A stretch of DNA of 64,000 nt from Pirellulaceae bacterium (GCA_018402565.1 JAGYIQ010000012.1:1-64000); one strand, 5' to 3'; numbered from the stretch's first letter, positions 34,301 through 43,091 are shown. The notes: generated by a model not told the origin, from the letters alone. Translations and numbers: made by a program.

Positions 34301-36818
34301 GGACAAACATCAATCGCTGGGCCCCCTGCGAAAACCGGCCGGCGTGAGGAACCTGGCGTTGTTCTTCTGGTTGCGGCAGGTATGGCCGGACTTGGATAAA
34401 TCGGAGACCCTCTTCCAACTGAACGGCATCCGCGCGATGCGAACGCATTTTCCTGACAGCCGGCCGAACACGGCGTTGTTGGGCCGACTTTCGCTGGCCA
34501 TGAGCAAAATGGTGGAGGAAGTCGACGGCTTCGATCCGCTGGATGCACCAGCGGCGGCCGAGTTCCTGTACGAATGTCGGACGACCAGCGAGCAGTTTCC
34601 CTGTTCCGCGGACGCCCGGCACTTGCTGGATGGTTTTTTGGAATTTTTGGAAAAACGCCGAGCCACCGCGGCCTTCCAAAAGGCGGTGACCGAGTTGCGC
34701 TCCAGTCGGCCGCGGTTGGAGATGGTGCAGCAATGGTTGACGGCTTTTGCGGAGCAACCGGGTGTGTTGGAGCACCTGCTGGTGCATCTTGACGCGGGTG
34801 CCGATTTGATTCAAGCGGCCACTCGCGAACTGACGCAGGCTGGCGCCGCGGCCGGTGAGGAGACAAAGGACGCGAGTCCGACGTCCGATAGCGCCGCACC
34901 CGAGCCCAGGTCAGCGACCCAACAGCAGGGCATGGTGCGCGAGGCGGCGCTCGTGTACTTGTTGGGTGAAACCGTGGGGCGTGGCCATGCTTGTGACTCG
35001 AGTGTCACGCTGCACGGTCTGATTGGGAACCATCCGCGGATCGACAATACCCATTATCAGTTTGACTTCTACGATTTTGTGTTGCGACTCGGTCGATTTC
35101 AAGTCGTCACGATCCCTCGGTACACTCGCTTTGTCGAAGCCAAGCAGACGCTGTTGGAGCGAAAACGCAAGGCCTTGAAACTGTCGCAGTTCGAGACCCG
35201 CGTCTTGACCTCGTTTGTGCGAAATCGACTGATCAATGAGGTTTATCTGCCCTTGATCGGGGCCAATTTGGCCAAACAAATGGGCGAAGTCGGGGAGAAT
35301 AAGCGGACCGACTTGATGGGCTTGCTGCTGCTCATCTCGCCGCCAGGCTACGGCAAGACCACCTTGATGGAATACGTGGCCAACCGTTTGGGCATCACTT
35401 TCGTCAAGATCAACGGGCCGTCGATCGGCCATCATGTGACGTCGTTGGACCCGCAAGAAGCGCCCAACGCCAGCGCTCGACAGGAGGTCGAGAAGTTGAA
35501 TCTGGCTTTGGAGATGGGCGACAATGTGATGATTTATCTGGATGATATCCAGCATTGCAACCCCGAGTTCTTGCAGAAGTTTATTTCGCTGTGCGACGGA
35601 CAACGCAAGATCGAAGGTGTGTTCGAGGGCGAGACCAAGACCTACGATCTCCGCGGCCGAAAAGTGTGCGTGGTCATGGCCGGTAACCCGTACACTGAGA
35701 GCGGTGAAAAGTTCCAAATCCCCGACATGTTGGCCAACCGAGCCGACACCTACAATCTGGGTGACGTGATCGGCGACAAGGCGGAAGCCTTCGAACTCAG
35801 TTACCTGGAGAACTGCCTGACGTCGAACGCGGCTTTGGCGCCGCTGCAAAGCGCCAGCCAAAAGGATGTGCTGACGATCATCGACATGGCGACGCGTGAT
35901 GGGCAGACGGCCAACGCCTTGGAGGGTAATTTTTCCTCCAGCCAAGTCAACGAGATGGTGCAAGTCATGCGGAAGTTGATCAAGGTCCGCGACGTCTTGC
36001 TCAAGGTCAACGCCCTGTACATTTATTCGGCGGCTCAAGCCGACGCCTACCGCACCGAGCCGCCGTTCAAGTTGCAGGGTTCTTATCGTGACATCTGCAA
36101 GATCGCCGAGAAAATTGTGCCGATCATGAACGATCAAGAATTGCAAGTCTTGATCGATTCGCACTTTGAAAATCAGGCTCAGACGTTGACGACCAGCGCC
36201 GAGGCGAATCTACTCAAGTTCAAGGAGATCACAGGCCGTTTGACGGGAGCCGACAAGCTTCGTTGGGAGAGTATCCTCGAGACCTACCGCCGCAATCAGG
36301 TGCTGGGCGCGGCAGCTCAATCCGACGACCAGGCCTCGCAGATCATCGCTCAGTTGGCCCTATTCAGCGATGGCTTGAGCCAGATCCGCTCGGCCCTGTC
36401 GCAGGGCGTGGAACGCTGGGCCGACTACACGCGTTCGCCCGAGCATTCGGCGATGCAGAACCTGAAGATCCAACAGATCGGCGGGGCGGTGCAGCAATTG
36501 CAGAAATTCAACGATTCGATCCAAGAGATCAAACAGGTCCTGGCCCAATCCCAGACTTCAGAGGCTGAAGCTGCGGATCGGCCGTTGCGTGTGCATGTGT
36601 CAAATCGTGTACCGACCGCCTTTATGAAGGTGATCACCAGCCAGTTCCAAGTGTTGCAGGCCTGGATGGGACCCATCCTGGCCGTGGCCGAGAAAATGGA
36701 GGGCGGCCGCGATCTGAAGCGAGCGGCCCAGGCCACCGAGAAATATTATCGGCAAATGATCGACGCCAAACAGGAAGACCCAGAAGTTCCTCCCGCCCCG
36801 CCCAACGAGCCTGCTTGA
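31314..36818 (+). CDS. giant AAA-type ATPase (DNA-repair-ATPase-annotated family)
   Basis: An 1834-residue, largely alpha-helical protein. Residues 1-530 are soluble without a familiar domain; ~530-900 are strongly coiled-coil-like (Gln/Glu/Leu-rich). A single AAA domain lies near 1335-1520, with Walker A PPGYGKTTL (~1342), Walker B VMIYLDDIQH (~1405), and a sensor-like CVVMAGNPYTES; the latter resembles MoxR-type ATPases. A helical C-terminal region follows, ending in a Pro-rich tail. Similar proteins are often labelled DNA repair ATPase, but I know of no firm biochemical assignment. It starts 45 bp after the flotillin gene on the same strand, so it belongs to the YqiJ-like/flotillin operon. 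A membrane-tethered remodelling ATPase is an inference. Confidence 0.85.
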   Translation: MSTPVEQTRAADSEAVGGTDPRPASAESLDQSTYQVLRNRLSQQAQSLRERLDRLNALRRDVFGSIPTELVSTQRITTSHNCVARDLVAIGNHLLFGYNVQMGLRNETHLEDVFSVYRRDGEQLTQVELDLLADANFQNDFRQLYKYYKGTRFAKFQQIGAFLYFVFQIGDDPKNIKSFKWLLDGQTLRYVDNRSDHEVKFPAQHEFQWKRTHRDLHRSGRHPHISIEERVFVETVGGDLTIKIEDNTEDGVGIYSEPVEDRDQTLDDAEIHYAIVGNLILLRIKPFREQNYRYLVFNEKTSKAMRLDSIRDACILLPEDHGLIFSNGYYLQTGESKLFETGLVDLVYERKVPAANGEDYLYVFYNRVTGVHLLLTYNMIQQAVGTPTTCGGFCFFEDGKLLLVRVDATPQKHHAIQIWQTPFLKEGVVLPGIAQQDQDSFLYKVGNREVVRAMAECNEIYNLVHKDDSYANLYVDLVKRTTDAIDSYFWLSRAEAADLGSVLQEIRSVASTAIDEFERVTQARRETKQRFDGVSKRTADIIRQSFQRHFQVIDDFVQQLSDLRTIRGEIIGLRDLKYIDLEAVEALEQQVRQETEACSQKSVEFLLQPQALTPYHQRVERQLAGIEKLTKVTEANELQGQIEQTGKDLEMLIEIISNLKIEDATQRTKIIDDISAIYSQLNQTRARLRNATKQLLSVEGRAEFHSQLKLLGQSVVNYLEVCDTPQRCDDYLTKTMVQLEELEGRFAEFDDFILQLAEKRTEIYSAFDNKKLQLQEARSRRASALMTAAERILGGIRSRVSQLDKIEAIHAYFAADLMVEKVRDTVRELGNLNETVKVDDIQSQLKTIREDAVRQLKDRQDLFLDGGKVIQFGKYKFMTNSQALDLTTVTKDGQLFFHLSGTNYMRPVPADELQFDTELMAQEVVSENRAVYRGEYLAKLLYDRLLGDEQELASWFSKTQTEMVVAIQSFMAPRYQESYIKGVHDHDAALILRAVLDKHQSLGPLRKPAGVRNLALFFWLRQVWPDLDKSETLFQLNGIRAMRTHFPDSRPNTALLGRLSLAMSKMVEEVDGFDPLDAPAAAEFLYECRTTSEQFPCSADARHLLDGFLEFLEKRRATAAFQKAVTELRSSRPRLEMVQQWLTAFAEQPGVLEHLLVHLDAGADLIQAATRELTQAGAAAGEETKDASPTSDSAAPEPRSATQQQGMVREAALVYLLGETVGRGHACDSSVTLHGLIGNHPRIDNTHYQFDFYDFVLRLGRFQVVTIPRYTRFVEAKQTLLERKRKALKLSQFETRVLTSFVRNRLINEVYLPLIGANLAKQMGEVGENKRTDLMGLLLLISPPGYGKTTLMEYVANRLGITFVKINGPSIGHHVTSLDPQEAPNASARQEVEKLNLALEMGDNVMIYLDDIQHCNPEFLQKFISLCDGQRKIEGVFEGETKTYDLRGRKVCVVMAGNPYTESGEKFQIPDMLANRADTYNLGDVIGDKAEAFELSYLENCLTSNAALAPLQSASQKDVLTIIDMATRDGQTANALEGNFSSSQVNEMVQVMRKLIKVRDVLLKVNALYIYSAAQADAYRTEPPFKLQGSYRDICKIAEKIVPIMNDQELQVLIDSHFENQAQTLTTSAEANLLKFKEITGRLTGADKLRWESILETYRRNQVLGAAAQSDDQASQIIAQLALFSDGLSQIRSALSQGVERWADYTRSPEHSAMQNLKIQQIGGAVQQLQKFNDSIQEIKQVLAQSQTSEAEAADRPLRVHVSNRVPTAFMKVITSQFQVLQAWMGPILAVAEKMEGGRDLKRAAQATEKYYRQMIDAKQEDPEVPPAPPNEPA

Positions 36819-36895
36819 GGACACGTCAGTAATTTAGCTACCCCCACGGGGAATCAGCCGAAGTGCGTTAGCACCCGGTTTTCTCATTCGGCAGC

Positions 36896-37058
36896 GTAAC
36901 CGTTCACGCCTCGTAGGGTGTCATGCAGCAAGTCGGGCTAACCAGACGATTGTTTGCGAGCAAAAGCAACTGGAGAACGCTATCGGTTTACCCCGAGACC
37001 CATCCGACTTGCAAAATGCACCAGCCCCGAGGATTACCTCCCATCCGTGAACGGTTAC
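36896..37058. repeat. family B palindromic element, copy 3
   Basis: 163 bp with perfect 12-bp inverted ends GTAACCGTTCAC (36896-36907) and GTGAACGGTTAC (37047-37058). The inner pair GTCATGCAGCAAGTCGG / CCGACTTGCAAAATGCACC is conserved with copy 1. No ORF inside. It is followed at once by family A sequence. Confidence 0.9.
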
Positions 37059-37075
37059 TCGGCAACTTACTTGCG

Positions 37076-37269
37076 GACGACGCCTGCCCCTTTTGCCACA
37101 CGCCAAGTTTTGGCTGCGACAAAGCACTAGTGCTTTGTCACAATTTAATTTTGGGATTGGTGTGGCGGGGTCAGGCGTCAATTGCCGGAACGGCCCTGCG
37201 GGTGCTGCGCACAATTGACGCCTGACCCCTTTGCCACACGCCATGTTTTTGGCTGCGAAAAAGCACTAG
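37076..37269. repeat. family A elements: one partial and one complete copy sharing CTAG
   Basis: 37076-37130 is a right end (CGCCTG...TTTTGCCACACGCCA, ending TGCGACAAAGCACTAG). The CTAG at 37127-37130 also starts a complete copy (CTAGTGCTTTGTCA at 37127-37140) with the GGGGTCAGGCGTCAATTG / CAATTGACGCCTGACCCC hairpin. That copy ends at CTAG 37266-37269, which contains the TAG stop of the esterase gene. The joint is a perfect 20-bp-plus palindrome. Confidence 0.88.
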
Positions 37270-38246
37270 GGTTGGACGACGTCCCGCCAGAGCCAGCGGA
37301 GGGAGTCGGGCAGGATGGCACCGCCGTGGATCCCGTTGTGTCCACCTTCTCCAAAAACAAATTGATAATCGTATCCAGAGAACTTCAAGGCAGCTGCCAT
37401 TTGCTGATTGCCCAACGGCCAGTGGCCATGGCGATTGTCCAAGTCCCCCGAGCCCCCTTGGAGGAAGACGCGGATGGGCTTGGGCGGCGACTTGCGGATC
37501 AGCGAAGGGTATTGATGCCCGCCGCGGATATCCACAAAACTTCCCACATGGCTCAAGACCTTGCCGAAGGCTTCTGGCCGCTGCCAGGCGACGGTGAAGG
37601 CACAGATGCCACCGGAGCTGATTCCGCCGATCGCACGATGCTGTGGGTCCGGGCTGATGCGGTAGTCGCGTTCGACTTCGGGCAATAACTCCTCCAGCAA
37701 AAAGCGGGCGTAATCATCGCTCAGTGTGTCGTATTCGAAACTGCGATTGGCCGGCTCGGGACGCCAGCCACGCTGGGGGGGCAGTTCGGGCTGCTTGTGT
37801 CCCGGGTCGACAAATACGGCGATCGTCACGGGCAGCTCGCCCTTGTGAATCAAGTTGTCGAACACTACTGGCACGCGGAACTGACCGTTGGTGTCCGCAT
37901 AGGCGTGCCCGTCTTGAAACACCATCAGGCAAGCGGGCTTTTCTGGATCGTATTGGGCGGGGACATAGATCGAGTAGTAGCGGCGAGTGTCGGGGAACAC
38001 TTGGCTGGTGGTAAACGTCCGCTGGATGATCTTCCCTTCGGGGACTCCCGCTTGTCGTTGGCTGTCCTCGCCCAACTTGTACTGAGAGTCATCGTTGGCG
38101 GCCATCAATGCCGACGTCGCGGGCGGCAGCAAGAAGATGGACACCAGGATGGCCAACAATCGCGCGGCATAAAAAGCGAAATAATGCGAAATTCGACTGT
38201 GTCGGCAGTCGTTCTTGGTAGAATTTTGATATAAAACGGTTGTCAT
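37266..38246 (-). CDS. secreted esterase of the enterochelin-esterase-like (Fes/esterase D) family
   Basis: A 326-residue alpha/beta hydrolase starting MTTVLYQNSTKND with a hydrophobic segment (LLAILVSIFLLPPATSALMA) that looks like a signal anchor or signal peptide. Family features: RYYSIYVPAQYDPEKPA, LMVFQDGHAY, nucleophile Ser in IGGISSGGICAF, and C-terminal GGHNGIHGG with the likely catalytic His. Substrate probably a feruloyl/acetyl sugar ester, inferred from family. The stop codon TAG at 37266-37268 is inside a family A repeat terminus. Confidence 0.87.
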   Translation of the reverse strand: MTTVLYQNSTKNDCRHSRISHYFAFYAARLLAILVSIFLLPPATSALMAANDDSQYKLGEDSQRQAGVPEGKIIQRTFTTSQVFPDTRRYYSIYVPAQYDPEKPACLMVFQDGHAYADTNGQFRVPVVFDNLIHKGELPVTIAVFVDPGHKQPELPPQRGWRPEPANRSFEYDTLSDDYARFLLEELLPEVERDYRISPDPQHRAIGGISSGGICAFTVAWQRPEAFGKVLSHVGSFVDIRGGHQYPSLIRKSPPKPIRVFLQGGSGDLDNRHGHWPLGNQQMAAALKFSGYDYQFVFGEGGHNGIHGGAILPDSLRWLWRDVVQP

Positions 38247-38335
38247 GATTGCGATTCCAGGCGAGGGGCAACGGTTGGGTGACAAACGGGGTTGGGGTGA
38301 CCGTTCTGGGCGAAACACCGAGAACGGTTCCTGAT

Positions 38336-39532
38336 TTAAGTCCGCTGGGGGTAGGCCGCCAGGGCCTGTTGCAGGACCACCATGGCGGCCTGCAGGTCCT
38401 CTTGTTTCAACACGTAGGCGATGCGGACTTGGTTGGCTCCGGCACCTGGGGTGGCGTAGAAGCCAGGGCCGGGAGCCAGCATCACGGTTTGGCCATTGTG
38501 TTGGAATTCGTCCAAGATCCAGCGGCAGAAGTGATCGGCGTCTTGGATCGGCAGTCCGACCATGGCGTAGAATGCTCCGTTGATTTCCGGACAGACGACA
38601 CCGGGCATGGCTTGCAGGGCCGCTTTCAATACGTCTCGACGGGCGGCGTACTCGCGATTGACGCCCTCGTAGTAAGACGCGGGCAATTGGTAGACCGCCT
38701 CCGCGCCGATCTGACCCAAGGTCGGTGGCGACAAGCGGGCTTGGGCGAATTTATTGAAAGCGCCCAGCAGCTCTTCATTGCGCGTCACGAGGCAGCCGAT
38801 GCGAGCACCGCAAGCGGAGAACCGCTTCGAAATCGAGTCGACGACGATGGCGTGCTGTTCCAAGCCGGCCAAGCCCAACACGCTGTGGTGTTGCAAACCA
38901 TCGTACGTGAACTCGCGATACACCTCGTCGGAGATCAGATACAGGTCGTGTTCCAGACAGACCTGTTGGAGTTTCTCCAGGGCCGCGGCAGGATAGAGGA
39001 CCCCCGTCGGATTGCCTGGGTTGCAGATCATGATGGCCTTGGTTCGCGGCGTGATTTTTTCACGAAAGGCCTCGATGTCCGGCAGCGCGAAGTCCTGCTC
39101 AATCGTGGTGGCCAGAGGAACAATTCGCGCATCGACTTGTAAGGCAAACGCGAGATAGTTGGCGTAGTAGGGTTCGGGCACAATCACTTCGTCGCCAGGG
39201 TTCAGCATGGCCGCGAAGGCGAAGTTGATGGCTTCCGAGGCCCCGGTGGTGACCAGGGTCTGCGGCAACTCGACGGCGTACCCCAGCCGTTGGTAATAGT
39301 CCGCAATCGCCTGACGCAGGCCGGGGTTGCCGGGCGAGGGGCTGTATTCCAGCACTCGCAGCCCAGCTCGATCGATCGCTTGAAAGAACTCAGGCGGGGT
39401 CTCAATGTCCGGCTGGCCGATGTTCAGGTGGAAGACATGCGTGCCACGTTTTTTGGCGGCGTCTGCGGCGGCGGCCAATTTGCGAATGGGGGACGAGGGG
39501 AACGCTGCGGCACGCGACGATAACTGGGGCAT
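38336..39532 (-). CDS. pyridoxal-phosphate-dependent aminotransferase, class I
   Basis: A 398-residue aspartate-aminotransferase-like enzyme. The N-terminal part has FHLNIGQPDIETP, the PLP site is in VVDSISKRFSACGARIG (Schiff-base Lys), CNPGNPTG and the terminal region (RIAYVLKQEDLQAAM) are typical. The start MPQLSSRAAAF at 39532 fits the family; the frame is open 27 codons upstream. Substrate not resolved, though the family often acts on aspartate or aromatic amino acids. It lies in the same direction as a carbon-nitrogen hydrolase upstream, with a 200-bp gap. Confidence 0.92.
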   Translation of the reverse strand: MPQLSSRAAAFPSSPIRKLAAAADAAKKRGTHVFHLNIGQPDIETPPEFFQAIDRAGLRVLEYSPSPGNPGLRQAIADYYQRLGYAVELPQTLVTTGASEAINFAFAAMLNPGDEVIVPEPYYANYLAFALQVDARIVPLATTIEQDFALPDIEAFREKITPRTKAIMICNPGNPTGVLYPAAALEKLQQVCLEHDLYLISDEVYREFTYDGLQHHSVLGLAGLEQHAIVVDSISKRFSACGARIGCLVTRNEELLGAFNKFAQARLSPPTLGQIGAEAVYQLPASYYEGVNREYAARRDVLKAALQAMPGVVCPEINGAFYAMVGLPIQDADHFCRWILDEFQHNGQTVMLAPGPGFYATPGAGANQVRIAYVLKQEDLQAAMVVLQQALAAYPQRT

Positions 39533-39733
39533 GGGTGAGGTACCTGGCGAACGAAGTTGCAAAACAGTCCAGCGGCGGCACGCCCCGTCCGAGCGTCTCT
39601 CCGCCACATCCACCGACGAATCGCGAGCTGCTGTTGGATATCAGCTTAACGCAAGCCCGCCGGTGGCGAAACGGGCTCCCGCGGACGGAGACACCCCGCC
39701 TCCCGAGCGACCGAATACGGTGCCGCCTGGGGC

Positions 39734-40639
39734 TCAGCGACCGTATCGCTGTAGCAGGCCGTCGTAGGCATCGATTCGGCGGTCACGGAGGAAGGGCCAA
39801 TGCGTCCGGGCCACATCCAGCAAACCCAGGTCGCAGTCGGCCAAGAGGACCTGAGGCTGATCGCCAGCCATCGCCAAAAAATTGCCGTAGGGATCGCAGA
39901 CAAAGCTGGTACCCCAGAACTCGATGTTCTCTTCGACGCCGACCCGATTGGGCGCCACGACAAACAGTCCGTTGGCGATGGCATGACTCCGCATCATCGT
40001 CTGCCAGGCCGACTGCTGGGCGGGGCCGTAGACGGGTTTGTCGTCGGCCAACCAGCCGATCGCCGTGGGGTACACCAGGATCTCGGCGCCCGCCAAGGCG
40101 GTCAAGCGAGCGGCCTCAGGGAACCATTGGTCCCAGCAGACGCAGACGCCGACCTTGCCGTACCGCGTATCGAAGGCCTGGAAGCCCAAGTCCCCCGGCG
40201 TGAAATAGAACTTTTCGTAGTAAAACGGATCGTCGGGGATATGCATTTTGCGGTAGATTCCCACGACCGTTCCATCGGCGTCAATCACGACGGCCGTGTT
40301 GTGGTAGAGGCCCGCGGCCCGGCGTTCGAACAGGCCCGCCACGATCACCACTTCCAACTCGGCGGCCACTTCACACAGATGCTCGGTGGTCGGTCCGGGA
40401 ATCGACTCGGCCAGACCAAAGTGGGCGTGCGTTTCACTCTGGCAGAAGTACAGGCTGGTGAACATCTCCTGCAAGCAGATGACCTTGGCTCCCGCCGCAG
40501 CCGCTTGACGCACCGACTGCACGGCGTTCTCGACGTTGGCCGCCACGTCGGCGGTGCAGGCGTTCTGAATGGCGGCGACGCGAACCGTTGAGGTGCGGTG
40601 TAGGGCCGAGGCTGAGTCGTCGGATGAAGATGCGGACAT
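39734..40639 (-). CDS. carbon-nitrogen hydrolase, N-carbamoylputrescine amidase type
   Basis: A 301-residue nitrilase-superfamily enzyme. The Glu-Lys-Cys triad is visible: Glu in CLQEMFTSLYFCQ, Lys in YRKMHIPDDPFYYEKFYF, Cys in VCVCWDQWFPEAARL. The sequence VCWDQWFPE and length match AguB, which hydrolyses N-carbamoylputrescine to putrescine in the agmatine route to polyamines. The N-terminal 15 residues are a Ser/Ala tail ahead of TVRVAAIQNACT. No agmatine deiminase gene is in the window, so the substrate is inferred from similarity only. Confidence 0.88.
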   Translation of the reverse strand: MSASSSDDSASALHRTSTVRVAAIQNACTADVAANVENAVQSVRQAAAAGAKVICLQEMFTSLYFCQSETHAHFGLAESIPGPTTEHLCEVAAELEVVIVAGLFERRAAGLYHNTAVVIDADGTVVGIYRKMHIPDDPFYYEKFYFTPGDLGFQAFDTRYGKVGVCVCWDQWFPEAARLTALAGAEILVYPTAIGWLADDKPVYGPAQQSAWQTMMRSHAIANGLFVVAPNRVGVEENIEFWGTSFVCDPYGNFLAMAGDQPQVLLADCDLGLLDVARTHWPFLRDRRIDAYDGLLQRYGR

Positions 40640-40852
40640 ATCCTTCGTTTCTGTTTGAATGGTTCGGTCTAGTCAGGCTGCCGCGTTACCGCTGTCGGTG
40701 AGGAAAATCCGCCCAACGAGGCTCTGAGGGTGGCGATCTGCCGTTTACGATTGCCCCTGCTCCAGCGTATGATACCGGCTTCCGCTCTGTCGGAAATCCG
40801 ATTTTACGTTTTTTCCGCTCAGGAAATAGTCCGCTTACCCTTCGAGTCCTCG

Positions 40853-41548
40853 ATGTCCAACGTTCCTCCGCTGGGTCTGTTTATTGTCGGTACTGACACG
40901 GAAGTCGGCAAAACGTATGTCACGGCCCTGATCGCCAAGCAACTGCGGGCTGCGGGCAAGCGAGTCGGTGTCTACAAGCCGGTGGCCAGCGACTGTTACG
41001 ACGACGGGGACCAGGTCATCTCCGAAGATGCCCTGACCTTGTGGCATGCGGCTGGGCAGCCGGGCTCTTGGCACGAGGTCTGCCCCCAACGATTCAAGGC
41101 CCCTTTGGCGCCGCACTTGGCGGCGCGAGCGGAGGGCAAAGAACTGGATGGCGAACTGATGCGAAAGGGCCTGGAGAAGTGGCTCGATTACGACATTGTG
41201 CTGGTGGAAGGCGTCGGCGGTTTGATGACACCACTGAACGACTCCGAGTACGTGGCGGACTTGGCGTTCGAGTTCGGGTTCCCGATCATCATCGTGGCCC
41301 CCAATATGTTGGGAGTGATCAACCAAACCCTGCAGACCTTGATCACGGCGGCCGCTTTTGAGGACGGCCTGCCGGTCGCGGGAATCATCTTGAACAACAT
41401 CCAGTTCCAAGAGCGGGACGTGAGCGTGACGACCAATCGCCGCGAGATCGAGTCGCGAACCAGCACGCCGATTCTGGCCGAGATCCCCTACAACGCCGAC
41501 TCCTTTCCCTTGGAGATCGATTGGTTCGAATTGGCCAAGGCCCGCTAA
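40853..41548 (+). CDS. bioD: dethiobiotin synthetase
   Basis: A 231-residue ATP-dependent enzyme that closes the ureido ring of biotin. P-loop GTDTEVGKTYVTALIA at the N terminus, KPVAS following, and EGVGGLMTPLNDS in the middle are diagnostic. ATG at 40853 (MSNVPPLGLFIVG) is chosen over an upstream in-frame start, as BioD is about 225 residues. The gene is followed 14 bp later by argJ on the same strand. Confidence 0.94.
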   Translation: MSNVPPLGLFIVGTDTEVGKTYVTALIAKQLRAAGKRVGVYKPVASDCYDDGDQVISEDALTLWHAAGQPGSWHEVCPQRFKAPLAPHLAARAEGKELDGELMRKGLEKWLDYDIVLVEGVGGLMTPLNDSEYVADLAFEFGFPIIIVAPNMLGVINQTLQTLITAAAFEDGLPVAGIILNNIQFQERDVSVTTNRREIESRTSTPILAEIPYNADSFPLEIDWFELAKAR

Positions 41549-41562
41549 CAGGAACGACTCTC

Positions 41563-42765
41563 ATGCAATCCCACACAATCGAATCCTTGCCACGCGGCTT
41601 CGTCTATGGCGGCATGGTGGCCGGGATCAAAAAGTCCGGCAAGTTGGACCTGAGCCTGATCGCTGCCACCGGTCCCGCCGCGGCCGCTGGGGTCTATACC
41701 CGGAACTTGGTTCATGCCACGTCGATCGATTGGTGCCGGCAGCGGACGCCCAGTCAAGAGATTCGCGGCGTGGTCGTGAATTCCGGCAACGCGAACGCTT
41801 GTACTGGACGAGAGGGCGAGGAGAACAACCAGCGACTTGCGGCTTTGGCAGCCGAGAAACTGGGATGTCACCCCAACCAAATTTTGGTGCTGTCCACCGG
41901 TGTGATCGGCCAACAGTTGCCCATGCCCGTCCTGGAAGCCGCCTTCCCCCGTTTCCCGGAACTGGCCGGCACCCCCGAGGCCTTCCACACGGCCGCCGAT
42001 GCCATCATGACCACGGACCAAGGCCGCAAAGTGGCCTCCGCTTCGTTTACCCACCAGGGCCAGACCTACGCGGTCGCTGCGATGGCCAAAGGCGCCGGTA
42101 TGATCGGGCCCAACATGGCCACCATGTTGGCAATCGTTACCACCGACTACCCACTTTCGCCGAACGAAGCCTACACCGCCGTTCGCTTCGCTGCCGATGC
42201 CAGCTTCAATCAAATCAGTGTCGACGGTCACACCAGCACCAACGATGCCATGCTGCTGTTGTCCTCGGCCGTACGCGACGAAGCCTCGCCCACCGACCAA
42301 GACGCCCTGTGGGCATTCCAGCAAGCCCTGGAGGACTGCTGCATCCGCTGCGCGAAACTGATCCCCGCCGATGGTGAAGGCGCCACTCATCTGCTCAATC
42401 TGCATGTACACGGCACCCTCGGCGACTCTGAAGCCAACCAAGTCGCTCGGTGTATTGCCAACAGTTCGTTGGTCAAATGCGCGATTCATGGCAACGATCC
42501 GAATTGGGGCCGGATCGTGTCAGCCGCGGGTTATGCCGGTGTGGACTTCAACCCCAACGAGGTGGAACTGCGACTCAATGGGCACCTGATCTTTGCAAAC
42601 GGTCGCCCGGAAGCGTTCGACGCGGCCACGGTCAGCCGCAGCATGCAGGCCGAGTTCGAAGTCGCGATCGACCTGAAACTGGGCCCAAACGGCGGCTCGG
42701 CTCGGCACTATGCCAGCGACCTGACGGTCGACTACGTGCGTTTCAATTCGGAATACACAACCTAA
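41563..42765 (+). CDS. argJ: bifunctional glutamate N-acetyltransferase / amino-acid acetyltransferase
   Basis: A 400-residue Ntn-like enzyme that makes N-acetylglutamate from acetylornithine (and, in bifunctional forms, from acetyl-CoA) in arginine synthesis. Precursor cleavage occurs before Thr187 in GPNMATMLAI, the conserved self-processing site; STGVIG and VNSGNANACTG are further family motifs. Start MQSHTIESLPRGF fits the family; GGAACGAC precedes it at about 41551. Probably cotranscribed with bioD. Confidence 0.95.
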   Translation: MQSHTIESLPRGFVYGGMVAGIKKSGKLDLSLIAATGPAAAAGVYTRNLVHATSIDWCRQRTPSQEIRGVVVNSGNANACTGREGEENNQRLAALAAEKLGCHPNQILVLSTGVIGQQLPMPVLEAAFPRFPELAGTPEAFHTAADAIMTTDQGRKVASASFTHQGQTYAVAAMAKGAGMIGPNMATMLAIVTTDYPLSPNEAYTAVRFAADASFNQISVDGHTSTNDAMLLLSSAVRDEASPTDQDALWAFQQALEDCCIRCAKLIPADGEGATHLLNLHVHGTLGDSEANQVARCIANSSLVKCAIHGNDPNWGRIVSAAGYAGVDFNPNEVELRLNGHLIFANGRPEAFDAATVSRSMQAEFEVAIDLKLGPNGGSARHYASDLTVDYVRFNSEYTT

Positions 42766-43019
42766 AAAATCTGAAACCGATCCCCCTGGTCGGGTGCCGT
42801 GGAGCAAGTCGATTCGAAAGCGAGATCCATCGCCGAGCGAGCTGTCATCAACCAAGACGGTTCGGCGTTGAGGACAAGCCGCCATGCGCTGGCGCAACAG
42901 CCCGTAGCCTTAACCACCCACCGGGCGAGGTCTGAAATTTTTCTCTTGACACTCGCTCTCGGCCGCCGCTAAACTCCCGCGCGGTGTTCCAGTCCGGTTG
43001 CGTAAACTGACTGCCACAA
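42766..43019. other. intergenic region after argJ
   Basis: No gene. At about 42790-42815 GGGTGCCGTGGAGCAAGTCGA resembles the left half of the family B inner hairpin, possibly a degraded copy. No clear terminator was seen after argJ. Confidence 0.45.
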
Positions 43020-43091
43020 GCAACTTAGCAAGCGCGGGCAACTTAGTAAGCGCGGGCAACGTGGCAAGGGCGAGCAACGTGGTAAGGGCGA
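43020..43091. repeat. 18-bp tandem repeat, four units, upstream of mscL
   Basis: GCAACTTAGCAAGCGCGG-type units at 43020, 43038, 43056 and 43074; the third and fourth share changes (CAACGTGGCAAGGGCGA), so they form two pairs. It directly abuts the family D element. Confidence 0.95.
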
